Source of the DNA: Anthopleura xanthogrammica
Taxonomy: Eukaryota > Cnidaria > Anthozoa > Actiniaria > Actiniidae
NCBI GenBank assembly: GCA_964019055.1
Contig: CAXHSA010000009.1
Location: 124,001-188,000, forward strand
Length of the DNA: 64,000 nucleotides
Direction of reading: 5' to 3'
A model generated the notes under the pieces. It worked only from the letters and a program-made list of their open reading frames with translations, was not told where the DNA came from and made no database searches. The translations under genes were made by a program, and so were the position numbers. This document shows, piece after piece, positions 33,503 through 46,007 of the stretch (position 1 is the stretch's first letter; each line of letters opens with the position of its first letter).

Positions 33503-36500
33503 ATGAGCAAAAAGTGGGGGTTTCAGCAAACAGGTCACGCCGTCAGCGAAAAACCTGGTTTTGAGAGCCAAAATGGCCATTTTTCAGTTTTTTGGGCTAA
33601 AAAGCTTTTTTTCCCAGCAAAACAGTGTTTTGGACACCTAAAATGTGCTTTTCTCGTCCAAAACTTGCGTTTAGCAGTGAAAACGTCGTGTTTTGAGCAA
33701 AAGAAAATTCTCAGCAAATTTCCAATTTTCTCAGCAAAAAACACCTTTTTTGACCAAAAAGCACCTTTACTCAGCCAAAACCGCATTTTTTTTCGCCAAA
33801 AAGTCGTGTTTTTATCTCAAGAGGTATTTTCATGAGCAAAAAGTGGGGGTTTCAGCAAACAGGTCACGCCGTCAGCGAAAAACCTGGTTTTGAGAGCCAA
33901 AATGGCCATTTTTCAGTTTTTTGGGCTAAAAAGCTTTTTTTCCCAGCAAAACAGTGTTTTGGACACCTAAAATGTGCTTTTCTCGTCCAAAACTTGCGTT
34001 TAGCAGTGAAAACGTCGTGTTTTGAGCAAAAGAAAATTCTCAGCAAATTTCCAATTTTGTCAGCAAAAAACACCTTTTTTGACCAAAAAGCACCTTTACT
34101 CAGCCAAAACCGCATTTTTTTTCGCCAAAAAGTCGTGTTTTTATCTCAAGAGGTATTTTCATGAGCAAAAAGTGGGGGTTTCAGCAAACAGGTCACGCCG
34201 TCAGCGAAAAACCTGGTTTTGAGAGCCAAAATGGCCATTTTTCAGTTTTTTGGGCTAAAAAGCTTTTTTTCCCAGCAAAACAGTGTTTTGGACACCTAAA
34301 ATGTGCTTTTCTCGTCCAAAACTTGCGTTTAGCAGTGAAAACGTCGTGTTTTGAGCAAAAGAAAATTCTCAGCAAATTTCCAATTTTGTCAGCAAAAAAC
34401 ACCTTTTTTGACCAAAAAGCACCTTTACTCAGCCAAAACCGCATTTTTTTTCGCCAAAAAGTCGTGTTTTTATCTCAAGAGGTATTTTCATGAGCAAAAA
34501 GTGGGGGTTTCAGCAAACAGGTCACGCCGTCAGCGAAAAACCTGGTTTTGAGAGCCAAAATGGCCATTTTTCAGTTTTTTGGGCTAAAAAGCTTTTTTTC
34601 CCAGCAAAACAGTGTTTTGGACACCTAAAATGTGCTTTTCTCGTCCAAAACTTGCGTTTAGCAGTGAAAACGTCGTGTTTTGAGCAAAAGAAAATTCTCA
34701 GCAAATTTCCAATTTTCTCAGCAAAAAACACCTTTTTTGACCAAAAAGCACCTTTACTCAGCCAAAACCGCATTTTTTTTCGCCAAAAAGTCGTGTTTTT
34801 ATCTCAAGAGGTATTTTCATGAGCAAAAAGTGGGGGTTTCAGCAAACAGGTCACGCCGTCAGCGAAAAACCTGGTTTTGAGAGCCAAAATGGCCATTTTT
34901 CAGTTTTTTCGGCTAAAAAGCTTTTTTTCCCAGCAAAACAGTGTTTTGGACACCTAAAATGTGCTTTTCTCGTCCAAAACTTGCGTTTAGCAGTGAAAAC
35001 GTCGTGTTTTGAGCAAAAGAAAATTCTCAGCAAATTTCAAATTTTCTCAGCAAAAAAACACCTTTTTTGACCAAAAAGCACCTTTACTCAGCCAAAACCG
35101 CATTTTTTTTCGCCAAAAAGTCGTGTTTTTATCTCAAGAGGTATTTTCATGAGCAAAAAGTGGGGGTTTCAGCAAACAGGTCACGCCGTCAGCGAAAAAC
35201 CTGGTTTTGAGAGCCAAAATGGCCATTTTTCAGTTTTTTGGGCTAAAAAGCTTTTTTTCCCAGCAAAACAGTGTTTTGGACACCTAAAATGTGCTTTTCT
35301 CGTCCAAAACTTGCGTTTAGCAGTGAAAACGTCGTGTTTTGAGCAAAAGAAAATTCTCAGCAAATTTCAAATTTTCTCAGCAAAAAAACACCTTTTTTGA
35401 CCAAAAAGCACCTTTACTCAGCCAAAACCGCATTTTTTTTCGCCAAAAAGTCGTGTTTTTATCTCAAGAGGTATTTTCATGAGCAAAAAGTGGGGGTTTC
35501 AGCAAACAGGTCACGCCGTCAGCGAAAAACCTGGTTTTGAGAGCCAAAATGGCCATTTTTCAGTTTTTTGGGCTAAAAAGCTTTTTTTCCCAGCAAAACA
35601 GTGTTTTGGACACCTAAAATGTGCTTTTCTCGTCCAAAACTTGCGTTTAGCAGTGAAAACGTCGTGTTTTGAGCAAAAGAAAATTCTCAGCAAATTTCAA
35701 ATTTTCTCAGCAAAAAACACCTTTTTTGACCAAAAAGCACCTTTACTCAGCCAAAACCGCATTTTTTTTCGCCAAAAAGTCGTGTTTTTATCTCAAGAGG
35801 TATTTTCATGAGCAAAAAGTGGGGGTTTCAGCAAACAGGTCACGCCGTCAGCGAAAAACCTGGTTTTGAGAGCCAAAATGGCCATTTTTCAGTTTTTTGG
35901 GCTAAAAAGCTTTTTTTCCCAGCAAAACAGTGTTTTGGACACCTAAAATGTGCTTTTCTCGTCCAAAACTTGCGTTTAGCAGTGAAAACGTCGTGTTTTG
36001 AGCAAAAGAAAATTCTCAGCAAATTTCCAATTTTCTCAGCAAAAAACACCTTTTTTGACCAAAAAGCACCTTTACTCAGCCAAAACCGCATTTTTTTTCG
36101 CCAAAAAGTCGTGTTTTTATCTCAAGAGGTATTTTCATGAGCAAAAAGTGGGGGTTTCAGCAAACAGGTCACGCCGTCAGCGAAAAACCTGGTTTTGAGA
36201 GCCAAAATGGCCATTTTTCAGTTTTTTGGGCTAAAAAGCTTTTTTTCCCAGCAAAACAGTGTTTTGGACACCTAAAATGTGCTTTTCTCGTCCAAAACTT
36301 GCGTTTAGCAGTGAAAACGTCGTGTTTTGAGCAAAAGAAAATTCTCAGCAAATTTCAAATTTTCTCAGCAAAAAACACCTTTTTTGACCAAAAAGCACCT
36401 TTACTCAGCCAAAACCGCATTTTTTTTCGCCAAAAAGTCGTGTTTTTATCTCAAGAGGTATTTTCATGAGCAAAAAGTGGGGGTTTCAGCAAACAGGTCA

Positions 36501-37781
36501 CGCCGTCAGCGAAAAACCTGGTTTTGAGAGCCAAAATGGCCATTTTTCAGTTTTTTGGGCTAAAAAGCTTTTTTTCCCAGCAAAACAGTGTTTTGGACAC
36601 CTAAAATGTGCTTTTCTCGTCCAAAACTTGCGTTTAGCAGTGAAAACGTCGTGTTTTGAGCAAAAGAAAATTCTCAGCAAATTTCAAATTTTCTCAGCAA
36701 AAAAACACCTTTTTTGACCAAAAAGCACCTTTACTCAGCCAAAACCGCATTTTTTTTCGCCAAAAAGTCGTGTTTTTATCTCAAGAGGTATTTTCATGAG
36801 CAAAAAGTGGGGGTTTCAGCAAACAGGTCACGCCGTCAGCGAAAAACCTGGTTTTGAGAGCCAAAATGGCCATTTTTCAGTTTTTTGGGCTAAAAAGCTT
36901 TTTTTCCCAGCAAAACAGTGTTTTGGACACCTAAAATGTGCTTTTCTCGTCCAAAACTTGCGTTTAGCAGTGAAAACGTCGTGTTTTGAGCAAAAGAAAA
37001 TTCTCAGCAAATTTCAAATTTTCTCAGCAAAAAACACCTTTTTTGACCAAAAAGCACCTTTACTCAGCCAAAACCGCATTTTTTTCGCCAAAAAGTCGTG
37101 TTTTTATCTCAAGAGGTATTTTCATGAGCAAAAAGTGGGGGTTTCAGCAAACAGGTCACGCCGTCAGCGAAAAACCTGGTTTTGAGAGCCAAAATGGCCA
37201 TTTTTCAGTTTTTTGGGCTAAAAAGCTTTTTTTCCCAGCAAAACAGTGTTTTGGACACCTAAAATGTGCTTTTCTCGTCCAAAACTTGCGTTTAGCAGTG
37301 AAAACGTCGTGTTTTGAGCAAAAGAAAATTCTCAGCAAATTTCCAATTTTCTCAGCAAAAAACACCTTTTTTGACCAAAAAGCACCTTTACTCAGCCAAA
37401 ACCGCATTTTTTTTCGCCAAAAAGTCGTGTTTTTATCTCAAGAGGTATTTTCATGAGCAAAAAGTGGGGGTTTCAGCAAACAGGTCACGCCATCAGCGAA
37501 AAACCTGGTTTTGAGAGCCAAAATGGCCATTTTTCAGTTTTTTGGGCTAAAAAGCTTTTTTTCCCAGCAAAACAGTGTTTTGGACACCTAAAATGTGCTT
37601 TTCTCGTCCAAAACTTGCGTTTAGCAGTGAAAACGTCGTGTTTTGAGCAAAAGAAAATTCTCAGCAAATTTCCAATTTTGTCAGCAAAAAACACCTTTTT
37701 TGACCAAAAAGCACCTTTACTCAGCCAAAACCGCATTTTTTTTCGCCAAAAAGTCGTGTTTTTATCTCAAGAGGTATTTTC

Positions 37782-38768
37782 ATGAGCAAAAAGTGGGGGT
37801 TTCAGCAAACAGGTCACGCCGTCAGCGAAAAACCTGGTTTTGAGAGCCAAAATGGCCATTTTTCAGTTTTTTGGGCTAAAAAGCTTTTTTGCCCAGCAAA
37901 ACAGTGTTTTGGACACCTAAAATGTGCTTTTCTCGTCCAAAACTTGCGTTTAGCAGTGAAAACGTTGTGTTTTGAGCAAAAGAAAATTCTCAGCAAATTT
38001 CAAATTTTCTTAGCAAAAAACACCTTTTTTGACCAAAAAGCACCTTTACTCAGCCAAAACCGCATTTTTTTTCGCCAAAAAGTCGTGTTTTTATCTCAAG
38101 AGGTATTTTCATGAGCAAAAAGTGGGGGTTTCAGCAAACAGGTCACGCCGTCAGCGAAAAACCTGGTTTTGAGAGCCAAAATGGCCATTTTTCAGTTTTT
38201 TGGGCTAAAAAGCTTTTTTGCCCAGCAAAACAGTGTTTTGGACACCTAAAATGTGCTTTTCTCGTCCAAAACTTGCGTTTAGCAGTGAAAACGTCGTGTT
38301 TTGAGCAAAAGAAAATTCTCAGCAAATTTCAAATTTTCTCAGCAAAAAACACCTTTTTTGACCAAAAAGCACCTTTACTCAGCCAAAACCGCATTTTTTT
38401 TCGCCAAAAAGTCGTGTTTTTATCTCAAGAGGTATTTTCATGAGCAAAAAGTGGGGGTTTCAGCAAACAGGTCACGCCGTCAGCGAAAAACCTGGTTTTG
38501 AGAGCCAAAATGGCCATTTTTCAGTTTTTTGGGCTAAAAAGCTTTTTTGCCCAGCAAAACAGTGTTTTGGACACCTAAAATGTGCTTTTCTCGTCCAAAA
38601 CTTGCGTTTAGCAGTGAAAACGTCGTGTTTTGAGCAAAAGAAAATTCTCAGCAAATTTCAAATTTTCTCAGCAAAAAACACCTTTTTTGACCAAAAAGCA
38701 CCTTTACTCAGCCAAAACCGCATTTTTTTTCGCCAAAAAGTCGTGTTTTTATCTCAAGAGGTATTTTC
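37782..38768 (+). repeat. Run of three consecutive units with G at position 110
   Basis: The units at 37782, 38111 and 38440 all read T6-G-CCC after AAGC, where the consensus has T7-CCC. Isolated copies of this variant are at 2561, 40415, 47981, 52588 and 55550. The first unit of the run also has T at position 185 (a CpG transition) and TTAGC for CTCAGC. The cluster suggests local duplication. Confidence 0.83.
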
Positions 38769-41401
38769 ATGAGCAAAAAGTGGGGGTTTCAGCAAACAGG
38801 TCACGCCGTCAGCGAAAAACCTGGTTTTGAGAGCCAAAATGGCCATTTTTCAGTTTTTTGGGCTAAAAAGCTTTTTTTCCCAGCAAAACAGTGTTTTGGA
38901 CACCTAAAATGTGATTTTCTCGTCCAAAACTTGCGTTTAGCAGTGAAAACGTCGTGTTTTGAGCAAAAGAAAATTCTCAGCAAATTTCAAATTTTCTCAG
39001 CAAAAAACACCTTTTTTGACCAAAAAGCACCTTTACTCAGCCAAAACCACATTTTTTTTCGCCAAAAAGTCGTGTTTTTATCTCAAGAGGTATTTTCATG
39101 AGCAAAAAGTGGGGGTTTCAGCAAACAGGTCACGCCGTCAGCGAAAAACCTGGTTTTGAGAGCCAAAATGGCCATTTTTCAGTTTTTTGGGCTAAAAAGC
39201 TTTTTTTCCCAGCAAAACAGTGTTTTGGACACCTAAAATGTGCTTTTCTCGTCCAAAACTTGCGTTTAGCAGTGAAAACGTCGTGTTTTGAGCAAAAGAA
39301 AATTCTCAGCAAATTTCAAATTTTCTCAGCAAAAAACACCTTTTTTGACCAAAAAGCACCTTTACTCAGCCAAAACCGCATTTTTTTTTCGCCAAAAAGT
39401 CGTGTTTTTATCTCAAGAGGTATTTTCATGAGCAAAAAGTGGGGGTTTCAGCAAACAGGTCACGCCGTCAGCGAAAAACCTGGTTTTGAGAGCCAAAATG
39501 GCCATTTTTCAGTTTTTTGGGCTAAAAAGCTTTTTTTCCCAGCAAAACAGTGTTTTGGACACCTAAAATGTGCTTTTCTCGTCCAAAACTTGCGTTTAGC
39601 AGTGAAAACGTCGTGTTCTGAGCAAAAGAAAATTCTCAGCAAATTTCAAATTTTCTCAGCCAAAAACACCTTTTTTGACCAAAAAGCACCTTTACTCAGC
39701 CAAAACCGCATTTTTTTTCGCCAAAAAGTCGTGTTTTTTTCTCAAGAGGTATTTTCATGAGCAAAAAGTGGGGGTTTCAGCAAACAGGTCACGCCGTCAG
39801 CGAAAAACCTGGTTTTGAGAGCCAAAATGGCCATTTTTCAGTTTTTTGGGCTAAAAAGCTTTTTTTCCCAGCAAAACAGTGTTTTGGACACCTAAAATGT
39901 GCTTTTCTCGTCCAAAACTTGCGTTTAGCAGTGAAAACGTCGTGTTTTGAGCAAAAGAAAATTCTCAGCAAATTTCAAATTTTCTCAGCAAAAAACACCT
40001 TTTTTGACCAAAAAGCACCTTTACTCAGCCAAAACCGCATTTTTTTTCGCCAAAAAGTCGTGTTTTTATCTCAAGAGGTATTTTCATGAGCAAAAAGTGG
40101 GGGTTTCAGCAAACAGGTCACGCCGTCAGCGAAAAACCTGGTTTTGAGAGCCAAAATGGCCATTTTTCAGTTTTTTGGGCTAAAAAGCTTTTTTTCCCAG
40201 CAAAACAGTGTTTTGGACACCTAAAATGTGCTTTTCTCGTCCAAAACTTGCGTTTAGCAGTGAAAACGTCGTGTTTTGAGCAAAAGAAAATTCTCAGCAA
40301 ATTTCAAATTTTCTCAGCAAAAAACACCTTTTTTGACCAAAAAGCACCTTTACTCAGCCAAAACCGCATTTTTTTTCGCCAAAAAGTCGTGTTTTTATCT
40401 CAAGAGGTATTTTCATGAGCAAAAAGTGGGGGTTTCAGGAAACAGGTCACGCCGTCAGCGAAAAACCTGGTTTTGAGAGCCAAAATGGCCATTTTTCAGT
40501 TTTTTGGGCTAAAAAGCTTTTTTGCCCAGCAAAACAGTGTTTTGGACACCTAAAATGTGCTTTTCTCGTCCAAAACTTGCGTTTAGCAGTGAAAACGTCG
40601 TGTTTTGAGCAAAAGAAAATTCTCAGCAAATTTCCAATTTTCTCAGCAAAAAACACCTTTTTTGACCAAAAAGCACCTTTACTCAGCCAAAACCGCATTG
40701 TTTTTCGCCAAAAAGTCGTGTTTTTATCTCAAGAGGTATTTTCATGAGCAAAAAGTGGGGGTTTCAGCAAACAGGTCACGCCGTCAGCGAAAAACCTGGT
40801 TTTGAGAGCCAAAATGGCCATTTTTCAGTTTTTTGGGCTAAAAAGCTTTTTTTCCCAGCAAAACAGTGTTTTGGACACCTAAAATGTGCTTTTCTCGTCC
40901 AAAACTTGCGTTTAGCAGTGAAAACGTCGTGTTTTGAGCAAAAGAAAATTCTCAGCAAATTTCAAATTTTCTCAGCAAAAAACACCTTTTTTGACCAAAA
41001 AGCACCTTTACTCAGCCAAAACCGCATTTTTTTTCGCCAAAAAGTCGTGTTTTTATCTCAAGAGGTATTTTCATGAGCAAAAAGTGGGGGTTTCAGCAAA
41101 CAGGTCACGCCGTCAGCGAAAAACCTGGTTTTGAGAGCCAAAATGGCCATTTTTCAGTTTTTTGGGCTAAAAAGCTTTTTTTCCCAGCAAAACAGTGTTT
41201 TGGACACCTAAAATGTGCTTTTCTCGTCCAAAACTTGCGTTTAGCAGTGAAAACGTCGTGTTTTGAGCAAAAGAAAATTCTCAGCAAATTTCAAATTTTC
41301 TCAGCAAAAAACACCTTTTTTGACCAAAAAGCACCTTTACTCAGCCAAAACCGCATTTTTTTTCGCCAAAAAGTCGTGTTTTTATCTCAAGAGGTATTTT
41401 C

Positions 41402-43046
41402 ATGAGCAAAAAGTGGGGGTTTCAGCAAACAGGTCACGCCGTCAGCGAAAAACCTGGTTTTGAGAGCCAAAATGGCCATTTTTCAGTTTTTTGGGCTAAA
41501 AAGCTTTTTTTCCCAGCAAAACAGTGTTTTGGACACCTAAAATGTGCTTTTCTCGACCAAAACTTGCGTTTAGCAGTGAAAACGTCGTGTTTTGAGCAAA
41601 AGAAAATTCTCAGCAAATTTCCAATTTTCTCAGCAAAAAACACCTTTTTTGACCAAAAAACACCTTTACTCAGCCAAAACCGCATTTTTTTTCGCCAAAA
41701 AGTCGTGTTTTTATCTCAAGAGGTATTTTCATGAGCAAAAAGTGGGGGTTTCAGCAAACAGGTCACGCCGTCAGCGAAAAACCTGGTTTTGAGAGCCAAA
41801 ATGGCCATTTTTCAGTTTTTTGGGCTAAAAAGCTTTTTTTCCCAGCAAAACAGTGTTTTGGACACCTAAAATGTGCTTTTCTCGACCAAAACTTGCGTTT
41901 AGCAGTGAAAACGTCGTGTTTTGAGCAAAAGAAAATTCTCAGCAAATTTCAAATTTTCTCAGCAAAAAACACCTTTTTTGACCAAAAAGCACCTTTACTC
42001 AGCCAAAACCGCATTTTTTTTCGCCAAAAAGTCGTGTTTTTATCTCAAGAGGTATTTTCATGAGCAAAAAGTGGGGGTTTCAGCAAACAGGTCACGCCGT
42101 CAGCGAAAAACCTGGTTTTGAGAGCCAAAATGGCCATTTTTCAGTTTTTTGGGCTAAAAAGCTTTTTTTCCCAGCAAAACAGTGTTTTGGACACCTAAAA
42201 TGTGCTTTTCTCGTCCAAAACTTGCGTTTAGCAGTGAAAACGTCGTGTTTTGAGCAAAAGAAAATTCTCAGCAAATTTCAAATTTTCTCAGCAAAAAACA
42301 CCTTTTTTGACCAAAAAGCACCTTTACTCAGCCAAAACCGCATTTTTTTTCGCCAAAAAGTCGTGTTTTTATCTCAAGAGGTATTTTCATGAGCAAAAAG
42401 TGGGGGTTTCAGCAAACAGGTCACGCCGTCAGCGAAAAACCTGGTTTTGAGAGCCAAAATGGCCATTTTTCAGTTTTTTGGGCTAAAAAGCTTTTTTTCC
42501 CAGCAAAACAGTGTTTTGGACACCTAAAATGTGCTTTTCTCGTCCAAAACTTGCGTTTAGCAGTGAAAACGTCGTGTTTTGAGCAAAAGAAAATCCTCAG
42601 CAAATTTCAAATTTTCTCAGCAAAAAACACCTTTTTTGACCAAAAAGCACCTTTACTCAGCCAAAACCGCATTTTTTTTCGCCAAAAAGTCGTGTTTTTA
42701 TCTCAAGAGGTATTTTCATGAGCAAAAAGTGGGGGTTTCAGCAAACAGGTCACGCCGTCAGCGAAAAACCTGGTTTTGAGAGCCAAAATGGCCATTTTTC
42801 AGTTTTTTGGGCTAAAAAGCTTTTTTTCCCAGCAAAACAGTGTTTTGGACACCTAAAATGTGCTTTTCTCGTCCAAAACTTGCGTTTAGCAGTGAAAACG
42901 TCGTGTTTTGAGCAAAAGAAAATTCTCAGCAAATTTCCAATTTTCTCAGCAAAAAACACCTTTTTTGACCAAAAAGCACCTTTACTCAGCCAAAACCGCA
43001 TTTTTTTTCGCCAAAAAGTCGTGTTTTTATCTCAAGAGGTATTTTC
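41402..43046 (+). repeat. Five-unit block, copy 1 (pairs with 44034-46007)
   Basis: The variant order by unit is C221+A155+A259, then A155, then consensus, then C207, then C221. The same order, with one extra C207 unit and a C30 change, begins eight units later at 44034. A155, A259 and C207 are rare elsewhere, so the order is informative. Confidence 0.8.
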
Positions 43047-44033
43047 ATGAGCAAAAAGTGGGGGTTTCAGCAAACAGGTCACGCCGTCAGCGAAAAACCT
43101 GGTTTTGAGAGCCAAAATGGCCATTTTTCAGTTTTTTGGGCTAAAAAGCTTTTTTTCCCAGCAAAACAGTGTTTTGGACACCTAAAATGTGCTTTTCTCG
43201 ACCAAAACTTGCGTTTAGCAGTGAAAACGTCGTGTTTTGAGCAAAAGAAAATTCTCAGCAAATTTCCAATTTTCTCAGCAAAAAACACCTTTTTTGACCA
43301 AAAAACACCTTTACTCAGCCAAAACCGCATTTTTTTTCGCCAAAAAGTCGTGTTTTTATCTCAAGAGGTATTTTCATGAGCAAAAAGTGGGGGTTTCAGC
43401 AAACAGGTCACGCCGTCAGCGAAAAACCTGGTTTTGAGAGCCAAAATGGCCATTTTTCAGTTTTTTGGGCTAAAAAGCTTTTTTTCCCAGCAAAACAGTG
43501 TTTTGGACACCTAAAATGTGCTTTTCTCGTCCAAAACTTGCGTTTAGCAGTGAAAACGTCGTGTTTTGAGCAAAAGAAAATTCTCAGCAAATTTCCAATT
43601 TTCTCAGCAAAAAACACCTTTTTTGACCAAAAAGCACCTTTACTCAGCCAAAACCGCATTTTTTTTCGCCAAAAAGTCGTGTTTTTATCTCAAGAGGTAT
43701 TTTCATGAGCAAAAAGTGGGGGTTTCAGCAAACAGGTCACGCCGTCAGCGAAAAACCTGGTTTTGAGAGCCAAAATGGCCATTTTTCAGTTTTTTGGGCT
43801 AAAAAGCTTTTTTTCCCAGCAAAACAGTGTTTTGGACACCTAAAATGTGCTTTTCTCGACCAAAACTTGCGTTTAGCAGTGAAAACGTCGTGTTTTGAGC
43901 AAAAGAAAATTCTCAGCAAATTTCCAATTTTCTCAGCAAAAAACACCTTTTTTGACCAAAAAACACCTTTACTCAGCCAAAACCGCATTTTTTTTCGCCA
44001 AAAAGTCGTGTTTTTATCTCAAGAGGTATTTTC

Positions 44034-46007
44034 ATGAGCAAAAAGTGGGGGTTTCAGCAAACAGGTCACGCCGTCAGCGAAAAACCTGGTTTTGAGAGCC
44101 AAAATGGCCATTTTTCAGTTTTTTGGGCTAAAAAGCTTTTTTTCCCAGCAAAACAGTGTTTTGGACACCTAAAATGTGCTTTTCTCGACCAAAACTTGCG
44201 TTTAGCAGTGAAAACGTCGTGTTTTGAGCAAAAGAAAATTCTCAGCAAATTTCCAATTTTCTCAGCAAAAAACACCTTTTTTGACCAAAAAACACCTTTA
44301 CTCAGCCAAAACCGCATTTTTTTTCGCCAAAAAGTCGTGTTTTTATCTCAAGAGGTATTTTCATGAGCAAAAAGTGGGGGTTTCAGCAAACAGGTCACGC
44401 CGTCAGCGAAAAACCTGGTTTTGAGAGCCAAAATGGCCATTTTTCAGTTTTTTGGGCTAAAAAGCTTTTTTTCCCAGCAAAACAGTGTTTTGGACACCTA
44501 AAATGTGCTTTTCTCGACCAAAACTTGCGTTTAGCAGTGAAAACGTCGTGTTTTGAGCAAAAGAAAATTCTCAGCAAATTTCAAATTTTCTCAGCAAAAA
44601 ACACCTTTTTTGACCAAAAAGCACCTTTACTCAGCCAAAACCGCATTTTTTTTCGCCAAAAAGTCGTGTTTTTATCTCAAGAGGTATTTTCATGAGCAAA
44701 AAGTGGGGGTTTCAGCAAACCGGTCACGCCGTCAGCGAAAAACCTGGTTTTGAGAGCCAAAATGGCCATTTTTCAGTTTTTTGGGCTAAAAAGCTTTTTT
44801 TCCCAGCAAAACAGTGTTTTGGACACCTAAAATGTGCTTTTCTCGTCCAAAACTTGCGTTTAGCAGTGAAAACGTCGTGTTTTGAGCAAAAGAAAATTCT
44901 CAGCAAATTTCAAATTTTCTCAGCAAAAAACACCTTTTTTGACCAAAAAGCACCTTTACTCAGCCAAAACCGCATTTTTTTTCGCCAAAAAGTCGTGTTT
45001 TTATCTCAAGAGGTATTTTCATGAGCAAAAAGTGGGGGTTTCAGCAAACAGGTCACGCCGTCAGCGAAAAACCTGGTTTTGAGAGCCAAAATGGCCATTT
45101 TTCAGTTTTTTGGGCTAAAAAGCTTTTTTTCCCAGCAAAACAGTGTTTTGGACACCTAAAATGTGCTTTTCTCGTCCAAAACTTGCGTTTAGCAGTGAAA
45201 ACGTCGTGTTTTGAGCAAAAGAAAATCCTCAGCAAATTTCAAATTTTCTCAGCAAAAAACACCTTTTTTGACCAAAAAGCACCTTTACTCAGCCAAAACC
45301 GCATTTTTTTTCGCCAAAAAGTCGTGTTTTTATCTCAAGAGGTATTTTCATGAGCAAAAAGTGGGGGTTTCAGCAAACAGGTCACGCCGTCAGCGAAAAA
45401 CCTGGTTTTGAGAGCCAAAATGGCCATTTTTCAGTTTTTTGGGCTAAAAAGCTTTTTTTCCCAGCAAAACAGTGTTTTGGACACCTAAAATGTGCTTTTC
45501 TCGTCCAAAACTTGCGTTTAGCAGTGAAAACGTCGTGTTTTGAGCAAAAGAAAATCCTCAGCAAATTTCAAATTTTCTCAGCAAAAAACACCTTTTTTGA
45601 CCAAAAAGCACCTTTACTCAGCCAAAACCGCATTTTTTTTCGCCAAAAAGTCGTGTTTTTATCTCAAGAGGTATTTTCATGAGCAAAAAGTGGGGGTTTC
45701 AGCAAACAGGTCACGCCGTCAGCGAAAAACCTGGTTTTGAGAGCCAAAATGGCCATTTTTCAGTTTTTTGGGCTAAAAAGCTTTTTTTCCCAGCAAAACA
45801 GTGTTTTGGACACCTAAAATGTGCTTTTCTCGTCCAAAACTTGCGTTTAGCAGTGAAAACGTCGTGTTTTGAGCAAAAGAAAATTCTCAGCAAATTTCCA
45901 ATTTTCTCAGCAAAAAACACCTTTTTTGACCAAAAAGCACCTTTACTCAGCCAAAACCGCATTTTTTTTCGCCAAAAAGTCGTGTTTTTATCTCAAGAGG
46001 TATTTTC
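44034..46007 (+). repeat. Six-unit block, copy 2 (pairs with 41402-43046)
   Basis: The unit order is C221+A155+A259, A155, C30, C207, C207, C221. Relative to the copy at 41402 the third unit carries C30 and the C207 unit is doubled. C30 here (unit 44692) is the only one of the eleven C30 units not preceded by an altered T-run. Confidence 0.8.
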
